A stretch of 64,000 nucleotides of DNA from Haberlea rhodopensis (taxonomy: Eukaryota; Streptophyta; Magnoliopsida; Lamiales; Gesneriaceae). Shown here piece after piece: positions 44,501 through 55,812 of the stretch (positions are counted from its first letter, which is position 1; the number at the start of each line of letters is the position of its first letter). The notes under the pieces were generated by a model, which worked only from the letters and a program-made list of their open reading frames with translations, ran no database searches and was not told the origin of the DNA. The stretch covers positions 1-64,000 of the forward strand of contig CAJQUN010001127.1 of NCBI GenBank assembly GCA_907163345.1, in the 5' to 3' direction. The position numbers were made by a program, and so were the translations under genes.

Positions 44501-47500
44501 AGATCTTCATGTTCATTAGCAACCAATTCATTATGCACATGTTCGTCAACATTTTCATGCAAATCAGGTTTATTAACAGGCAAGTTCTCATGATTCATAT
44601 TAGGGAGCACATCGTTTTCAATAACAGGGGTAACAATAGGCAAAGACTCCACCTTGCTCGGTGTAGACTCAGACACAGTCAGATTCAGGCAAAGATGGAA
44701 GCAAGCAAGGCATTTCAGATTCATTAAAAATGACATCCCTACTTATAATAGTTTTGAAACCAGGTTCACATCTTAACCAAAGCCTATATCCTTTTATACC
44801 CTCAGGATAACCAAGAAAGACGCACTTAACTGACCTAGGTTCAAGTTTGTCTCCTTTCCTATGCACAAAAGCAGAACAACCAAACACTTTCAGATTTGCA
44901 AAAATCTAATTTGTTACCAGAAAAAACACTTTCGGGACACTTACCATTCAAAGGCACGGAAGGGGATCTATTTATCAAATAAGAAGCTGTCACGACAGCT
45001 TCGCCCCAGAACTTCTTTGAGAGTCCAGAAGATGCAAGCATACTTCTAACTCTCTCGAGTAAAGTTCTGTTCATCCTCTCAGCAACACCATTTTGCTAGG
45101 GAGTATAGGGCACAGTCTTGTGTCTCAGAATCCCAGATTCACAGCACAAGTCATCAAACAAGATATTGCAGAATTCCATTCCATTATCTGTCCTAAGTCG
45201 TTTAATCTTTTTTCCAGTTTGGTTTTCAATTAAAATCTTCCAGTTTTTAAATTTATCAAAAACATCAGATTTATTCTTCAGTAGAAAAATCCACACTTTT
45301 CTAGAGTAATCATCAATGATAGACAAAAAATACCTATTACCACTTTGAGTTGGGACAGGTGAAGGTCCCCAAACATCAGCATGCAGGTATTCAAGTATAT
45401 CAGAACATTTAGTCACATTGGGGGAAGGGGAGATAGGGAATTTAACTCTTTGTTGTTTGCCTAACACACAGGAATCACAAAAAATCATGCAAGACAATTT
45501 ATCCCTACCAAAACAACCATCTTTGTGTAAAATCTCTAATCCTTTAGAACTCATATGACCTAACCTTTTATGCCATAAATCAGTTAAATCATCTGACACA
45601 GAATTAGCACAGATTTTATCACAGACTGTTTTGCAAACATACAAATTCCTCATATTCTCAGCTTTAAAAGCTACCAAAGACCCCCGCATAATTTTCATGC
45701 AACCATTTCCCCATTTACCCTCATAACCATCAGACTCTAAAGCTGCACAAGACATCAAGTTATTGCACAAAGCAGGAACATGTCTAACATCTTTCAAAGT
45801 CACAGAATAACCAGATTCAAATTTCAGACAAATATCACCAATACCAGAAACTTTACACAATTTCTCATTGGCCATAGAAACAGAAGCATGCTCAATTTCT
45901 CTGTAGCTAGAAAACAAATTTTTAAGTGGTGTCATGTGATAAGTGCAACCTGAATCAACAAGCCATTCATTTTCACACACAGGTAATGAAAGCACAGAGT
46001 TCACAGAATCACATAACTCAGTCACCATAAAAATATCCCCCAAGTTTTCCCCAGAGGTAGAAGCATTGTTCGCTTGTTCATTTGTCTGATTTCCATTTTT
46101 ATTTTGGTTCTTCTTTTTAGGGCAATCTTTTATGAAATGATTTGGGTCCCCACAATTGTAACATTTTCTCTTACTAGGCCTAGATTTCGATCTACCCTTA
46201 CTCTTTCCTCTTTTATCACCTTTTTGATATTGGTTATTGTTATTATGCCTATGTTGTGATCTACCACGAACGTGCATAACTTCACCAGAGGATTGTCTAT
46301 TACCTTTGTTAACTTTTAAATCTAATTCCTTGCTTTTCAAGCCGTTCATTACAGTATCCAATGTAATAGAATCTCTACCGTACTTAATGGCGGATTTTAC
46401 ATCACTATAATTTTCAGGAATAGCATTTAAGAGAACAATAGGTGAATAGTCGTCAATGTTCTTATCTCCTGACAATTTAATATCTTGAATTAACTTAGTA
46501 AACACATCCAAATTTTCATCTACGTCTTTGTTCAAGTCTAGCTTGAATCTGAAAAAATTTTCCAACAAGAAAAGCTTACTAGGCAAAGATTTTTCAGTAA
46601 ACATTTCTTCTAATTTTTCCCAAAGTTCTCTAGCAGATGATAGTTTACCACACTTCCTGAGCACAGAGTCAGATAAGTTCAAGATAATAGAAGAATAAGC
46701 ATATTCGTCATCTTCAAGTTTCTTAGCAGTTGTAATGTTTTCAGCCCAATTACCGTCAATAGCTTTAAATACTTTTTGCTGTATTAAAATTCCTTTCATC
46801 TTTTGTTGCCATATAGAAAAATCAGATTTTCCATTAAAAGGTTCAAGGTTATATCCAGAAATTGAAGCCATCACAAATAAGCAGAGAGACACACACAATT
46901 TCAACAACCAATCAGCAGAAGCAAGGACCACAAGGCACAAAACAATATGAAAGAATTAATCAAGCTAAGGGAAGGAAAAATCGCTATCACCCACAAGATC
47001 ACAATACACTCAACGGTGTACGAGCATGGGGCTTTCAGATAGAGATTTTCCTACGGGTAAGGGACACAAACACCTAGAAACAAAATGGTAAAATGATTAA
47101 AGGTTAAAATAATCACTTACTACCCAGAGACAAAGCTCTGGGGTGACGAAATCACACTGCCCGAAGCACCGAAGTACTCTGCCCGGAATCTGCCCGAGAT
47201 TCCAGTAGCTGCCCGAGCTCTCAAGCCGCTGCCCGACCACTCCAGCCGCTGCCCGAAGCCCTACCAAGCACTGTCCGAGACCAACCGAGCACTCCAGTCG
47301 CTGCCCGAGGTCTGCCCGAGCACTCTTGCTGCTGCCCGAAGTCCACCAAGCACTCCACTAGGCACGGAACGCTCTGATACCACTGTAAGGTGTACGTTCC
47401 GCTTTCAATCTCGATTGATAACCTGCAATCAAGAAAAGAAGCAATCACAGTATACAATTTCACAATTAAACTATAAACTGAAAAACTAAACAGGAGTAAT

Positions 47501-49269
47501 GAATTAGGGCTCAGGTCGAGCAGGGTTTCCTTTCAACGTCGTCACCGGGGAACCAATGTATCGTATCCTAAGGTTGGAGACACCCGCTGCCCAAAAGGAC
47601 TCACGGCGGCCACCAAGCACGCACAGCACACACAGCACCACACGGCTACAGCCTAACCACACAGGTGAAGACTCACAACCACACTCAACGCACTGCCCGA
47701 AGGGGAACAATGACGGGAATCACACAGGGATACACCAAGGAAGGGAATGGAGGCTACACAGAGCATAAACCAGCCAAGCACAGTCAGAACCACCAAGGTT
47801 AACCGCAGGGCAAAGCTCACGCCTCAAATCCGAACCACTCTGGAACAGGGACGAAAAAGGGGGGACGAAAAGCACTAAGGATTTCGAATATCAGAGAGTT
47901 ACCTCATCATGGAACCAAGCCAACTTAATAGCACCGAGGGAGACGAAGAGGAGGGGAGCAAGTCCCAAGGAATTGGTCAAACCAGCCGAAGGGGCGCACG
48001 CATAGAGCCAGGAAGGTTCTGGAGTGGGGGAAGATGGAAAGGTGATGAGGGAATGAAAAAAGGGGCTCGGTTATTTTGACAAGAAGAGGGGCCAAACAAA
48101 AGCCCAATAGGTTTAATAGGTAATGGGCCAAACCCAACACAAAAAATATAAAACCAATAAATACAAATGCTCCGCATGACGAAGACTGACACATCTAATA
48201 GGCTTACTACAAAGTCCAATTGGAGAACTAGTAGATCGAAACACCATATAAAAGCGCAATAACTTGATATAGAGATCATCAAAACCAGCACAGATCCCCT
48301 CCTACCAAACATCCCTCAAACCAAACAGGCATGCATGTGGTAAAAAAAAATACATTACTTCTTGATGTGTACTTGCAACTTATTATGTATTTTTTTACTT
48401 TTAAGGTGTATTTTCTTTTTAAATAAATAAAAAACGAGGAATCTAATTTGGAAAGTATCATTCTACACAACTGACCCTTTTGAATCTTGTTTTGTGTATA
48501 AAATGTTAATTTTTTTTTAATCATTGCAGTACCTAAGATTAGCGATCAAATGCCACTTTTTCTTCCATTTTTCAAGATTATACATTATTGATCAAATACA
48601 TGATATTTACTCGACTATCGTATATTCTAATATAATTTATACGAGCATGATGACACAACTATAATATATATATACATATAATGTACTGTTTACAAACAAT
48701 GATTTTTATTTTTAAAATAATTGATTTTGTTTAATTTTTACAAGATGGAATGTATTAATAATTGATTTAATTATGATGTTATACATCTAAAATAATTTAA
48801 CTGAACATTAAAAGTGCCGGCGTAGGTGAGAAAAAAATGGAAAATAAATCAGCAAGAGTCGTTGAAATTATTAATAAATTCATAAAATAAAATCTATATA
48901 TCAAATATGATGAAGTAAAATTGAAAAAAAAAAAAAGGATTACTCTAATCCTCTCCTACCTTGTAATATAGTAGAATAGTAACTTCTAATATTATATGAG
49001 TTATGGTTTTTTATTTTAATATTGTCTTATTAGAGAGTTTAATATCATAATAACTTAATATAATAATAATACTAATAATATCAATTGTTTATTATTAACA
49101 TGGTCATCATGACATAAACTAGAGCGAGCATAAAGGAAAAATGATGTACCTGTGAAGAATTAGGGGTTGAATAATTGAAGGAAAAAACTCTCGAAGATAT
49201 GGATGGAAAAGCGTAGTGTGAGAAGCCCTTTAAGTAATTGAATCTTCTTATGTCTCTCGTAGAACCCAT
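41517..49269 (-). CDS. Small two-exon gene, unknown product, copia in intron
   Basis: Exon 1 is 49269-49150 (40 codons, MGSTRDIRRFNYLKGFSHYA onward) and exon 2 is 41690-41517 (57 codons plus stop). The donor is AG/gtacat and the acceptor ctactgcag; both exons are phase 0, giving a 97-residue protein. The N-terminus is rich in Arg, Ser and aromatic residues with only one acidic residue, like a mitochondrial presequence. The C-terminal part is hydrophilic (KEAEKTGDVGKRG, VDEDKGLDVNWRAIDEKK). I do not recognise the family. An in-frame upstream ATG at 49317 would add 16 residues. The intron is 7459 bp, of which about 6.3 kb is copia-2 on the same strand. No coding lesion was seen, but splicing is inferred. 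Confidence 0.55.
41844..42597 (-). repeat. Copia-2 3' LTR
   Basis: 754 bp, flanked inside by the minus-strand polypurine tract. Relative to its partner it has about a dozen substitutions and a few small indels. ORFs across it are spurious. Confidence 0.92.
42846..43853 (-). pseudogene. Copia-2 RT C-terminal half and RNase H
   Basis: The frame resumes with CDDMLIASPCLKSIEHIKN, then ILGMDIVRDRKESTLWLKQ and YSNAIGSIMYLMVSTRPDI of copia RT. RNase H follows: NGYVDSNYANDKDNRKSTTS, ALSTTESEYVAV, FSDSQSGIQLCKN and HIDVRFHYIRD, to a stop at 42846. The first residues of the catalytic box (Tyr-Val of YVDD) are missing because of a short deletion at the frame junction. Confidence 0.88.
43810..44736 (-). 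pseudogene. Copia-2 RT N-terminal half
   Basis: After a variable acidic linker, the RT begins with WLSAMKDEMHSLVVNHTW, KWLFKVKNEGDSVRYKARLV, GFTQREGIDYTEIFAPVVKF, DVKTAFLQGDLDEKIYMKQP and LLNKSLYGLKQSPRQWNKKF. It ends at FKDKMPV just where YVDD should follow, then runs out of frame. A frameshift near 44700 separates it from the integrase C-terminal region. Confidence 0.88.
44669..45092 (-). pseudogene. Copia-2 integrase C-terminal part
   Basis: Continues after the TAG with QNGVAERMNRTLLERVRSML, KFWGEAVVTASYLINRSP and, after a frameshift near 44880, VFGCSAFVHRKGDKLEPRSV and CVFLGYPEGIKGYRLW. These are standard copia integrase-end motifs. Two breaks (nonsense and frameshift) disrupt it. Confidence 0.85.
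45096..46871 (-). CDS. Copia-2 gag, protease and integrase core
   Basis: 591 codons from MASISGYNLEPFNGKSDFS; an upstream ATG at 46940 is in frame but the internal start fits copia Gag better. In order: Gag (FSIWQQKMKGILIQQ, LWEKLEEMFTEKSL), knuckle CYNCGDPNHFIKDC near residue 237, protease WLVDSGCTYHMT near residue 305, gag-pre-integrase DLWHKRLGHMSSKGLEI, and integrase core with HADVWGPSP, FLSIIDDYSRKVWIFLLKNK and LRTDNGMEFCN. It ends at a TAG in place of a Gln codon just before QNGVAERMNRTLLERV. Gag and protease are intact. Confidence 0.88.
   Translation of the reverse strand: MASISGYNLEPFNGKSDFSIWQQKMKGILIQQKVFKAIDGNWAENITTAKKLEDDEYAYSSIILNLSDSVLRKCGKLSSARELWEKLEEMFTEKSLPSKLFLLENFFRFKLDLNKDVDENLDVFTKLIQDIKLSGDKNIDDYSPIVLLNAIPENYSDVKSAIKYGRDSITLDTVMNGLKSKELDLKVNKGNRQSSGEVMHVRGRSQHRHNNNNQYQKGDKRGKSKGRSKSRPSKRKCYNCGDPNHFIKDCPKKKNQNKNGNQTNEQANNASTSGENLGDIFMVTELCDSVNSVLSLPVCENEWLVDSGCTYHMTPLKNLFSSYREIEHASVSMANEKLCKVSGIGDICLKFESGYSVTLKDVRHVPALCNNLMSCAALESDGYEGKWGNGCMKIMRGSLVAFKAENMRNLYVCKTVCDKICANSVSDDLTDLWHKRLGHMSSKGLEILHKDGCFGRDKLSCMIFCDSCVLGKQQRVKFPISPSPNVTKCSDILEYLHADVWGPSPVPTQSGNRYFLSIIDDYSRKVWIFLLKNKSDVFDKFKNWKILIENQTGKKIKRLRTDNGMEFCNILFDDLCCESGILRHKTVPYTP
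47158..47365 (-). repeat. ctgcccga-type repeats in copia-2 leader
   Basis: About ten irregular copies of ctgcccga separated by cactcc or agccg-like spacers. They lie between the primer site and gag, in what would be the 5' leader of the element RNA (written here on +). Confidence 0.8.
47394..48139 (-). repeat. Copia-2 5' LTR
   Basis: 746 bp, upstream of gag on the minus strand, and so the copy with the active promoter position. The primer site TGGTATCAGAGCG abuts it at about 47392-47380. Confidence 0.92.
48140..49149. other. Upstream part of the small-gene intron
   Basis: A+T-rich, with poly-A/T runs near 48340 and 48925. No ORF or transposon ends were recognised. Without copia-2 the intron would be about 1.16 kb. 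Confidence 0.5.
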
Positions 49270-49361
49270 TGATTCCGACTCTTTCAGTTGTAGTTTTTTG
49301 TTTTGGTCTTTACACAATAGATAGATTTATTTATGTCTGGTTTAGAAACATACGTGTCAGC

Positions 49362-49540
49362 AGGCCTCCACGTTTCAGCATCTCAACTTGCCAAATATAG
49401 GTTGAGATGCCAGAGGCGGTACTCCACGTTTCATCAGCTCAATTTGCCAAATATAGGTTGGGTTTTTTCTACCCGGGGCAGTAGTCCTCCATGTTTCAGC
49501 AGCTCAACTTGCCAAATTGAGACTATCCTCGAGGACAATC
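49362..49540 (+). repeat. Three diverged repeats upstream of the small gene
   Basis: ctccacgtttcagcatctcaacttgccaaat-like units begin at about 49367, 49421 and 49487, so the spacing is about 55-66 bp. They share cca(c/t)gtttca and gctcaa(c/t)ttgccaaat. They lie about 100-270 bp upstream of the small gene's ATG, where a promoter would be, and contain cacgtt/acgtgt-like cores. Confidence 0.7.
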
Positions 49541-51640
49541 AATATGCCAAATTAAACATAAAAAATGTACCACTTCATATAAATATGAACGAGAAAGTTT
49601 GACAAGATATGCTATTAGAACTTTAGGAAGCGGTGAAACACCGGTAACTATACCGTCATGCTTGAGTTGTCCAAGCGTTCTTCCCCAACTACTAGCGGAG
49701 TATCGGTAGCAATTGACTTCAGTGATATTGGAGTTATGCAAAGTATTCCATTCCATTCACCTTCTCTGATTGTATGTGCCTCATAAAAGAATAAATATTG
49801 TTAGAAGCGAACAGAAAAGCCAGAGATATTACACAAAATATCAGAGTCTGCAGAAAAATAAATAGGAATACTGCATGGACGCACTAAATACCTGATTAGA
49901 GCCAACAACCTAGGCTAGGGAATGCATGAGATGGAACGTGCTGGAAGCAAACTTATTAACACAAGAGTGCAACTCATGCAGGTACCTTCCACCATACAGT
50001 TTGATCAAATGTATACACTGGCTTCACTAAGAGAAGCAAGTTACTTCCCACTTAAGTGCAAAAAAAATTGAGCATACATGATTGGCATGTCCCTGGGCAT
50101 TTCATTGTAAAAAGACAGCATAATTTACAAATCAAAGAACAATGTAGCATCTTAATACATCAGACACTCAGTCTAACACAGACAGGTAGAGGATGGTGCC
50201 TGTCTTCTCTGTGTCTATCAAATTAATGATATTTCCTGTGGGGAAGCAGGAATGTATAGTAGTATTGGAACATAAGAAAATATAACAAAGCAACATAACA
50301 GCAAACAGGAAAATTTGCTCATTTCTCATACTCTACCACAAAAGTTCAGAAATGGCCATAAAAGTGCGAGGGTAAGAAGTTTGGGTGGCATTCCACAATT
50401 TGATCTCGTCATTACTATCACAAGATTAATCTAATCCTTCGTAAATGATCAAGTGCATACAGTATCTGAGAAACTGACAGTAGCAAGTTTGGAATGGAAA
50501 TGCTTCTACTCTTCTCTTCTTCCGCTTGGGAAGTAAAGTAAGCAACTAAATGATCTTTCGGTTACAGTTGACACCATTTAGGAATTACACAATCAAATCC
50601 GTACGTAAGCTAACAACTCAAAAGATTTACTTAGAGGGATTTCAAGTGGACATGGTTATACAATCACTTAGGCAACTTAACATTTGTCCCTAACCCAGGT
50701 TAAGCACTAAATAACTTTATACATATTGTTGTCTCAATACAATATTTTACAGACATTTAGAGCTTTTGAGAGTTATTAATGTAAATGCTCGAGATTATTC
50801 AAAAAGATTATCTTAAACTTTTGGTAAAGCTAATCGTTAGGTCCTTATAAACACTAGTAGCCGACGCACACGTGTTGTTTGAGCATAAAATTATATACTT
50901 TATTATTTTATGATCATATATAAATAATTTAAATTGAATGAAAGGAAAATAACAAAAATATATGAATATTTATAGCTACTAAGTATTAAGTAATTTAGTT
51001 AATTACAAATTCATCATACATATATATAATTACGAAATGAGAAGTTAATTGAGTGGGAAAAATTGACAAGTTAATTGGGTGGGAAAAAGTGAGAAGTTAA
51101 TAGATAATAAATGCGCAATTAATAGATAATTATCAGGGTCATAAATGTAAATTCTATTTGGTAAGGTCAAGTCTTACCAAATGTTTCTAAGGAGTTCATG
51201 CATTATAATGTAGTATAAGTAGAGATTATCGAGAATTTATTCCTATTACTGTAGCACTAAAAGTCACTTACCAATTAAATTATGGCTACCCGTTAAAATG
51301 CTCCAAGTCAACCCAGCAACACAGCCTCATAGTTACATTACAATGCCCAATCAATAAACTCTGCATAGCAAGAGTGCTTATCTGTCAAAATTTTACCTTT
51401 CTTCTAGATGCCCAAGTTGGTGAACAAATTACTATAACATGTAATTGCTCACTTTTTCCCTTATTTTTTCCCTTATTTACCATAAATGTAACTAATCCAA
51501 ACTGGGCATTTTTCAGTTTTGAACACTAAATCCAAGCCCCTCTTACCTTTAATTATAAGATAACTTAGTAGAGTCCCTGCCAAATTGGTACAATATAATA
51601 AGGGTTGAACGCTTGCTACAGTAGTTTGAGTCACGTTTAG
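49541..51640. other. Unassigned intergenic stretch
   Basis: No gene or complete transposon was recognised. Similar short segments recur near 51030-51080 (agttaattgagtgggaaaaa, agttaattgggtgggaaaaa), a local duplication of about 28 bp. Confidence 0.45.
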
Positions 51641-51826
51641 CTGTTGTAATGAACAGTGTCATGCTTACTGGGCCACGATTCAGCGCTTTTATTATCTTTG
51701 GGCTCTTTGGGCCAATTCTGATTTTGTTTGGGCCAAGTCTAATTTTGAGGCAGGGGTTTGCAAGGGATGTGATTGTTTTTCCTAGGGTTGTCATTCGCCT
51801 TCCTCTTAGGGTTGTCAATCGCCGCA

Positions 51827-51946
51827 CTCGCGTTCTTTTCCTCTTTCTGCCGAAGTGACGTATTGCCTCGCGTTCCTTTCTTCTCTCTGTCGAATAAACG
51901 TATTGTCTCGCGTTTTTTTCTTCTTTCCGCCGAAGATGCGTATTGT
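51827..51946 (+). repeat. Three 40-bp tandem units
   Basis: Units start at 51827, 51867 and 51907 with ctcgcgtt and end with (a/g)cgtattg(c/t). The period is exactly 40 bp. They are diverged in the middle (tgccgaag, tgtcgaat, cgccgaag). Confidence 0.92.
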
Positions 51947-53020
51947 TTTTGGTGTTGCGCCGCCCTGTTGATAGTTTTGAGGTTATGATGGTGGGTTTAC
52001 TCGATGCGTTTGTTTCCTGTTTCTCACGGACAAACGGAAACCCCGTACGATTGCATTGGATGCATCCTCTATTGCCCTGTGGACATGTCTGTGACTGGAT
52101 GTTTGGTGGTCCTTGTGTCTGTGACGGTATGTATTTTCTTTTCTTTTTTCTACGTACAAGTTATCTTGTTGGGTGGTCCTTTTCTTGTGCCATTTCTTCT
52201 TCCGACCTTGGATGTTTATTGCTGGAGCTTTTTTAAAGGTTATTTTTTTTTGCCCCAATTTGATTTTATTCTATTTACGATTGTTCTTTCCTTCAATTGC
52301 TGTGGGTGTTTGTTTGGGTGACTTGTATGCATCGGTCTTGTTGTGGATATTGGAGTTTTTCAACAAATCCAAAACTAATTGCCATCTTCCAAAAAATATG
52401 TCCTTGTTAATTTTAATTAAATTTTTAGGCTATTGTTGCTGATGAGTGTACTGTTTTTTTCTTTCAGGGCGGGGAAAGAGGCCAGGCGAGTGGGTTCGAG
52501 GAGCATGCGAGATATCTTATGTGCGCACGAGTCTTGAAAAGATGCATGTGTCCCTCCGATGTTGCGAATGATTCGATGCTTAATTGCATTGTATAACTGT
52601 TCTTCAGATAGTTCGAATTCCTAATCTCAAGGTAATAATTTACTGTGAAGTTTGAAGAGCTTTTCTTGTTTACTTCTATACATTCGGCATCTATACTTTA
52701 CTGATAAGTGAGTTAGTTTAGTGAATCTCTGCTGATTTTTCCTTTGTTATGGATCATTGGTTTGTGTTTCGATTGTTGATTTTTAAGTCGATTTTTGTTA
52801 GTTGCTTCAGATGCCTCCTTATTGTGGGGTGTTAAAAAATTGGAAATGCTTGTTCTTGATACATGTTAAGTTTGATTTTGTGTGGTCTTTGGTGGGTTTT
52901 AGTTTTATTTGGTTCAATCATGTGCGAAAATTGTTATGATGGTGTGGATTTCGATGCTTTTTCGACTTAATCTCTCTCGTTTTTTTCTTGGGAGTTCTGC
53001 TCTTATAATTTTAGTTTTAT
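51947..53020. other. Unassigned stretch, possible UTR or retroposon 5' end
   Basis: Short ORFs rich in Phe, Cys and Leu only. A possible acceptor (ttctttcag) at about 52468 is followed by a purine-rich piece ggcggggaaagaggcc. This could be the 5' end of an unidentified transcript, but nothing proves it. Confidence 0.3.
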
Positions 53021-53340
53021 GTATTTGATTTTTTTTTTGGCACGTATAATTTTCATTCATTAAAAAAAAAATCTAATACAGGACAGAAAGTACTTCTCCA
53101 TGTAAAGACTGCAAGCTTTCTCTATGTCAAAAGGCATAATGTTCCTTCACATGGTACGTGAGAGAATATTGGCCACTCATTAAGCTTCATGCTTCAGAAT
53201 AAGTTCTTGGATTCAGGAGCTGGACCAGAACTTGCAGTTGCAGAGTTGGAACTTGTTGAAGAGTCCAATTCCAGGCAGCAGCAATGGCCTTTTGTCATGC
53301 AGTGACCAACAAATTCTAAACCATATTAGAAAAAAAAACT
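53021..53340 (-). mobile_element. Possible antisense LINE relic
   Basis: Begins on + with two T/A-rich runs (ttttttttttggcacgtataattttcattcattaaaaa split at about 53029-53068) like a reversed LINE 3' end. On - a weak WPIFSHVPCEGT motif at about 53165-53200 resembles the end of the LINE RNase H domain. It is badly decayed and has no target duplication. Confidence 0.3.
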
Positions 53341-53696
53341 ATAAGCAATTTCCTAGAGCAATCATAGTGCGATAATCATGTGTGACAAACACGTAAAAGT
53401 GTATTTAGCCATAGAATGCTTGCAGCTCATCCTTACTGTAAAAAATGCACTGTTTCTTCCATTTAACTTTGACATTCTTCTCAAGAATCACAAGTATTAT
53501 ATTACAACCATAAGGCTATAAGCAAGTTGCTTTATCTGCAACATGTTCAAAGGCAGCAAGTGGACAGTTTTCCAAAAGTTAATTTTTTAGAATGCACCAC
53601 ATAAACAGACAGCGTAATGACTTCTAAATTGTATACTCGTGCTTCAAGAATCCTCCAAAAGTTTTAAGTAAGCCAACATTAGAAAGTATGAAAGGC

Positions 53697-55812
53697 TTAA
53701 ACCATAAAAACTAAACGACCATATAACACACATGAATAGATATAAAAATAAATATACTGGTCATTAAGAAATATACAGGAGGAACAAAGATCAGTAATAA
53801 ACAAACCGGAAACTGCAGTTTCAGCTTTAGGTTGTATAAAATTTGATTCTCCATGATGAGTTGGCTGTGCAGCGCTAGATCCTGGAAAATTTGTACGAAA
53901 TCCACCATTCTGCAGGACAAATACCGTCATGATTTTTGTTTCTACAATCTTACATCAATGATTGCAAATATGTAGAACATACTCCAGAAATATAACACTG
54001 AGGCTTCTGAGGAACTATCTCCAGTGGATAGCTGCAACATACAATGGCAGAGTCAGGAACATATCTGCATACTACCGGATGCCAAATAAAAGATTACTTC
54101 GATTTCCGTGCAGAAAAACTATGAACAAGTCAGTGTGAACAGAGATGAAAAAAGAAGCATAAATATCAATTCCAATTAAATCAGTAGCATGACCCTAATT
54201 CATTGAAAAAAACATATAAATCCAAGGCCGGGTGGTAAACTAAAAAATTACCTGTACTTGCTAGAAGATGGAAGCATTCGAGCTAACTGATCAACACCGA
54301 GAAGCTGTGAATTAAAATACAGACCCCTTTCACGAAACATAAGAAGCTCTTGCTCATGTATACTTGCAGCTATCAAGTTCGTTAAAAAGTCCCCTTTCTG
54401 TATATCACAGTCCAAAAAAAGAGGTGATCCTAAATAGTACGGGCTCAATTCGGGCCTCTGCATTGTTATTGGACGGGCACTGTGCAGAAAATTAACCATA
54501 TCTGGCATTGTCATTGGAGGAGTACTTTGGTGAAGATTCACTATATCTGGACTTGGCATTGGTGTTAGTTGGACGGTTTGTAGCTGTTTAGGATGTCCTA
54601 GCATTTCCATTGCAGCTCTGGTATTTTGAAACATATAATTCATATCTGGCATTGGCAATTCCATAAGAATAGTTTGTGAATAATTTTCTTCATTCTGAGT
54701 AGCCTGGCAAATATCTGGAAAGGAGTCCTGAAGCACAATTGGGTAAGCCTAAAACAATGTGATACAGTAAAATTTTAACAAATTCTATTTGTGAAAACCT
54801 TGGATGAGTCTCCTTCCATTGCCTTAGAATGCTTTGAAAGTATGTCAGAGTATACATCCCAAAATAAGGACCACCATTCTGCCAGAAATCCTTCCGTTGA
54901 ATTGATAGCTAAAAAACAAAGAAGAATTATAGATTTACTCAGAATGCAATGTCACTAACAGAAGTTAAATGGTCGCATAAAATTAAAATGACTCCACATC
55001 ACCTAAATATATCATGAAATAACTAACAGCTACACTCAATACATTAGTTCTCAAAGCACAATCCATTTAAAGACTTTTGAAGCAGTGATCATAAATCATA
55101 TGGCATAAAAGATGACATTAAGAACATCATGCAAGAAAATATTAGCAATAGTGGTCGATTATTATTTTGCAAAAGCGAAGTCCATTATCAGAAGCCACAT
55201 GGCAGCAGTCACTGAAAATAACTCAAAATGCATCAGAAAAATTAGCGAGTCTTAATCATCTTGATAATTTCAATTTTTCCAAGGAAAAAATCCTACAATT
55301 GAATCTAACCGGTTATATTTTTTCTCATCAACAACAAAAACTTTCCATAAAAGCCCACACGTCAGCCAAGAAACTTCCCAAAAAAAAAAAATCAATGAAC
55401 GAAGAATGCTGCAGAATGACAGCTTCCTGCATAAATAGAATCATTATACATAACAAATGTTTAAAAAATACGAAAATTTCTAATGTAGAATTTAAGGAAA
55501 TAATAGAATAGGTGGCCTAAAAATCGGTGTATATATACCAACGGGCATGAGATAAATATTTGCCTCTTCCGCGAAGATATCAGCAGCATCGTGCATGTTA
55601 TTCTTGATCATGTAATCATGAATGTACTTGTCAAGCCTACAAAACCCAAAATCAAAACAAGCATCAACATCCACAAACCCTAAATTCATCGTGTATAAAA
55701 AAAAAATTTAAAAAGGAAAAAAGCTCCAAAAAGCAAGAATTTCTTGAAGAAAAAGTAACGAAATCTTAAACTCAAACAAAACTCACATTTTATGAGCATT
55801 CCAGTCCTCCAT
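53697..55812 (-). CDS. LEUNIG-like co-repressor fragment, LisH/LUFS only
   Basis: Exons on -: 55812-55787, 55636-55539, 54908-54799, 54748-54252, 54031-53983, and 53909 to either a donor at 53807 or a read-through stop at 53697. All junctions are GT-AG and phases agree; reading through gives about 330 residues. It starts MEDWNAHKM, then the LisH motif LDKYIHDYMIKNNMHDAADI and the LUFS signature GFLAEWWSLFWDVYSD. In LEUNIG/LUH this domain binds SEUSS-type adaptors in nuclear repression. Exon 4 is partly Met/Pro-rich (MPDMNYMF, TPPMTMPDMVNF) and has no poly-Gln. The C-terminal WD40 repeats of true LEUNIG are not found down to 49.3 kb. It is either a truncated paralogue or a pseudogene. Confidence 0.7.

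Larger units (their letters stand above)
41844..48139 (-). mobile_element. Ty1/copia element, full length, in an intron
   Basis: LTRs are 41844-42597 and 47394-48139 (754 and 746 bp), about 98 percent alike by eye. Each runs tgtaagg to cccaaca on +. The target duplication is imperfect: CAAGA (41839-41843) against CAAAA (48140-48144). The primer site is next to the right LTR (TGGTATCAGAGCG on -), and the polypurine tract aaggtggagatt next to the left. The - strand encodes gag-protease-integrase in one long frame, then RT-RNase H in broken frames. Only a handful of lesions are present. Confidence 0.93.
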
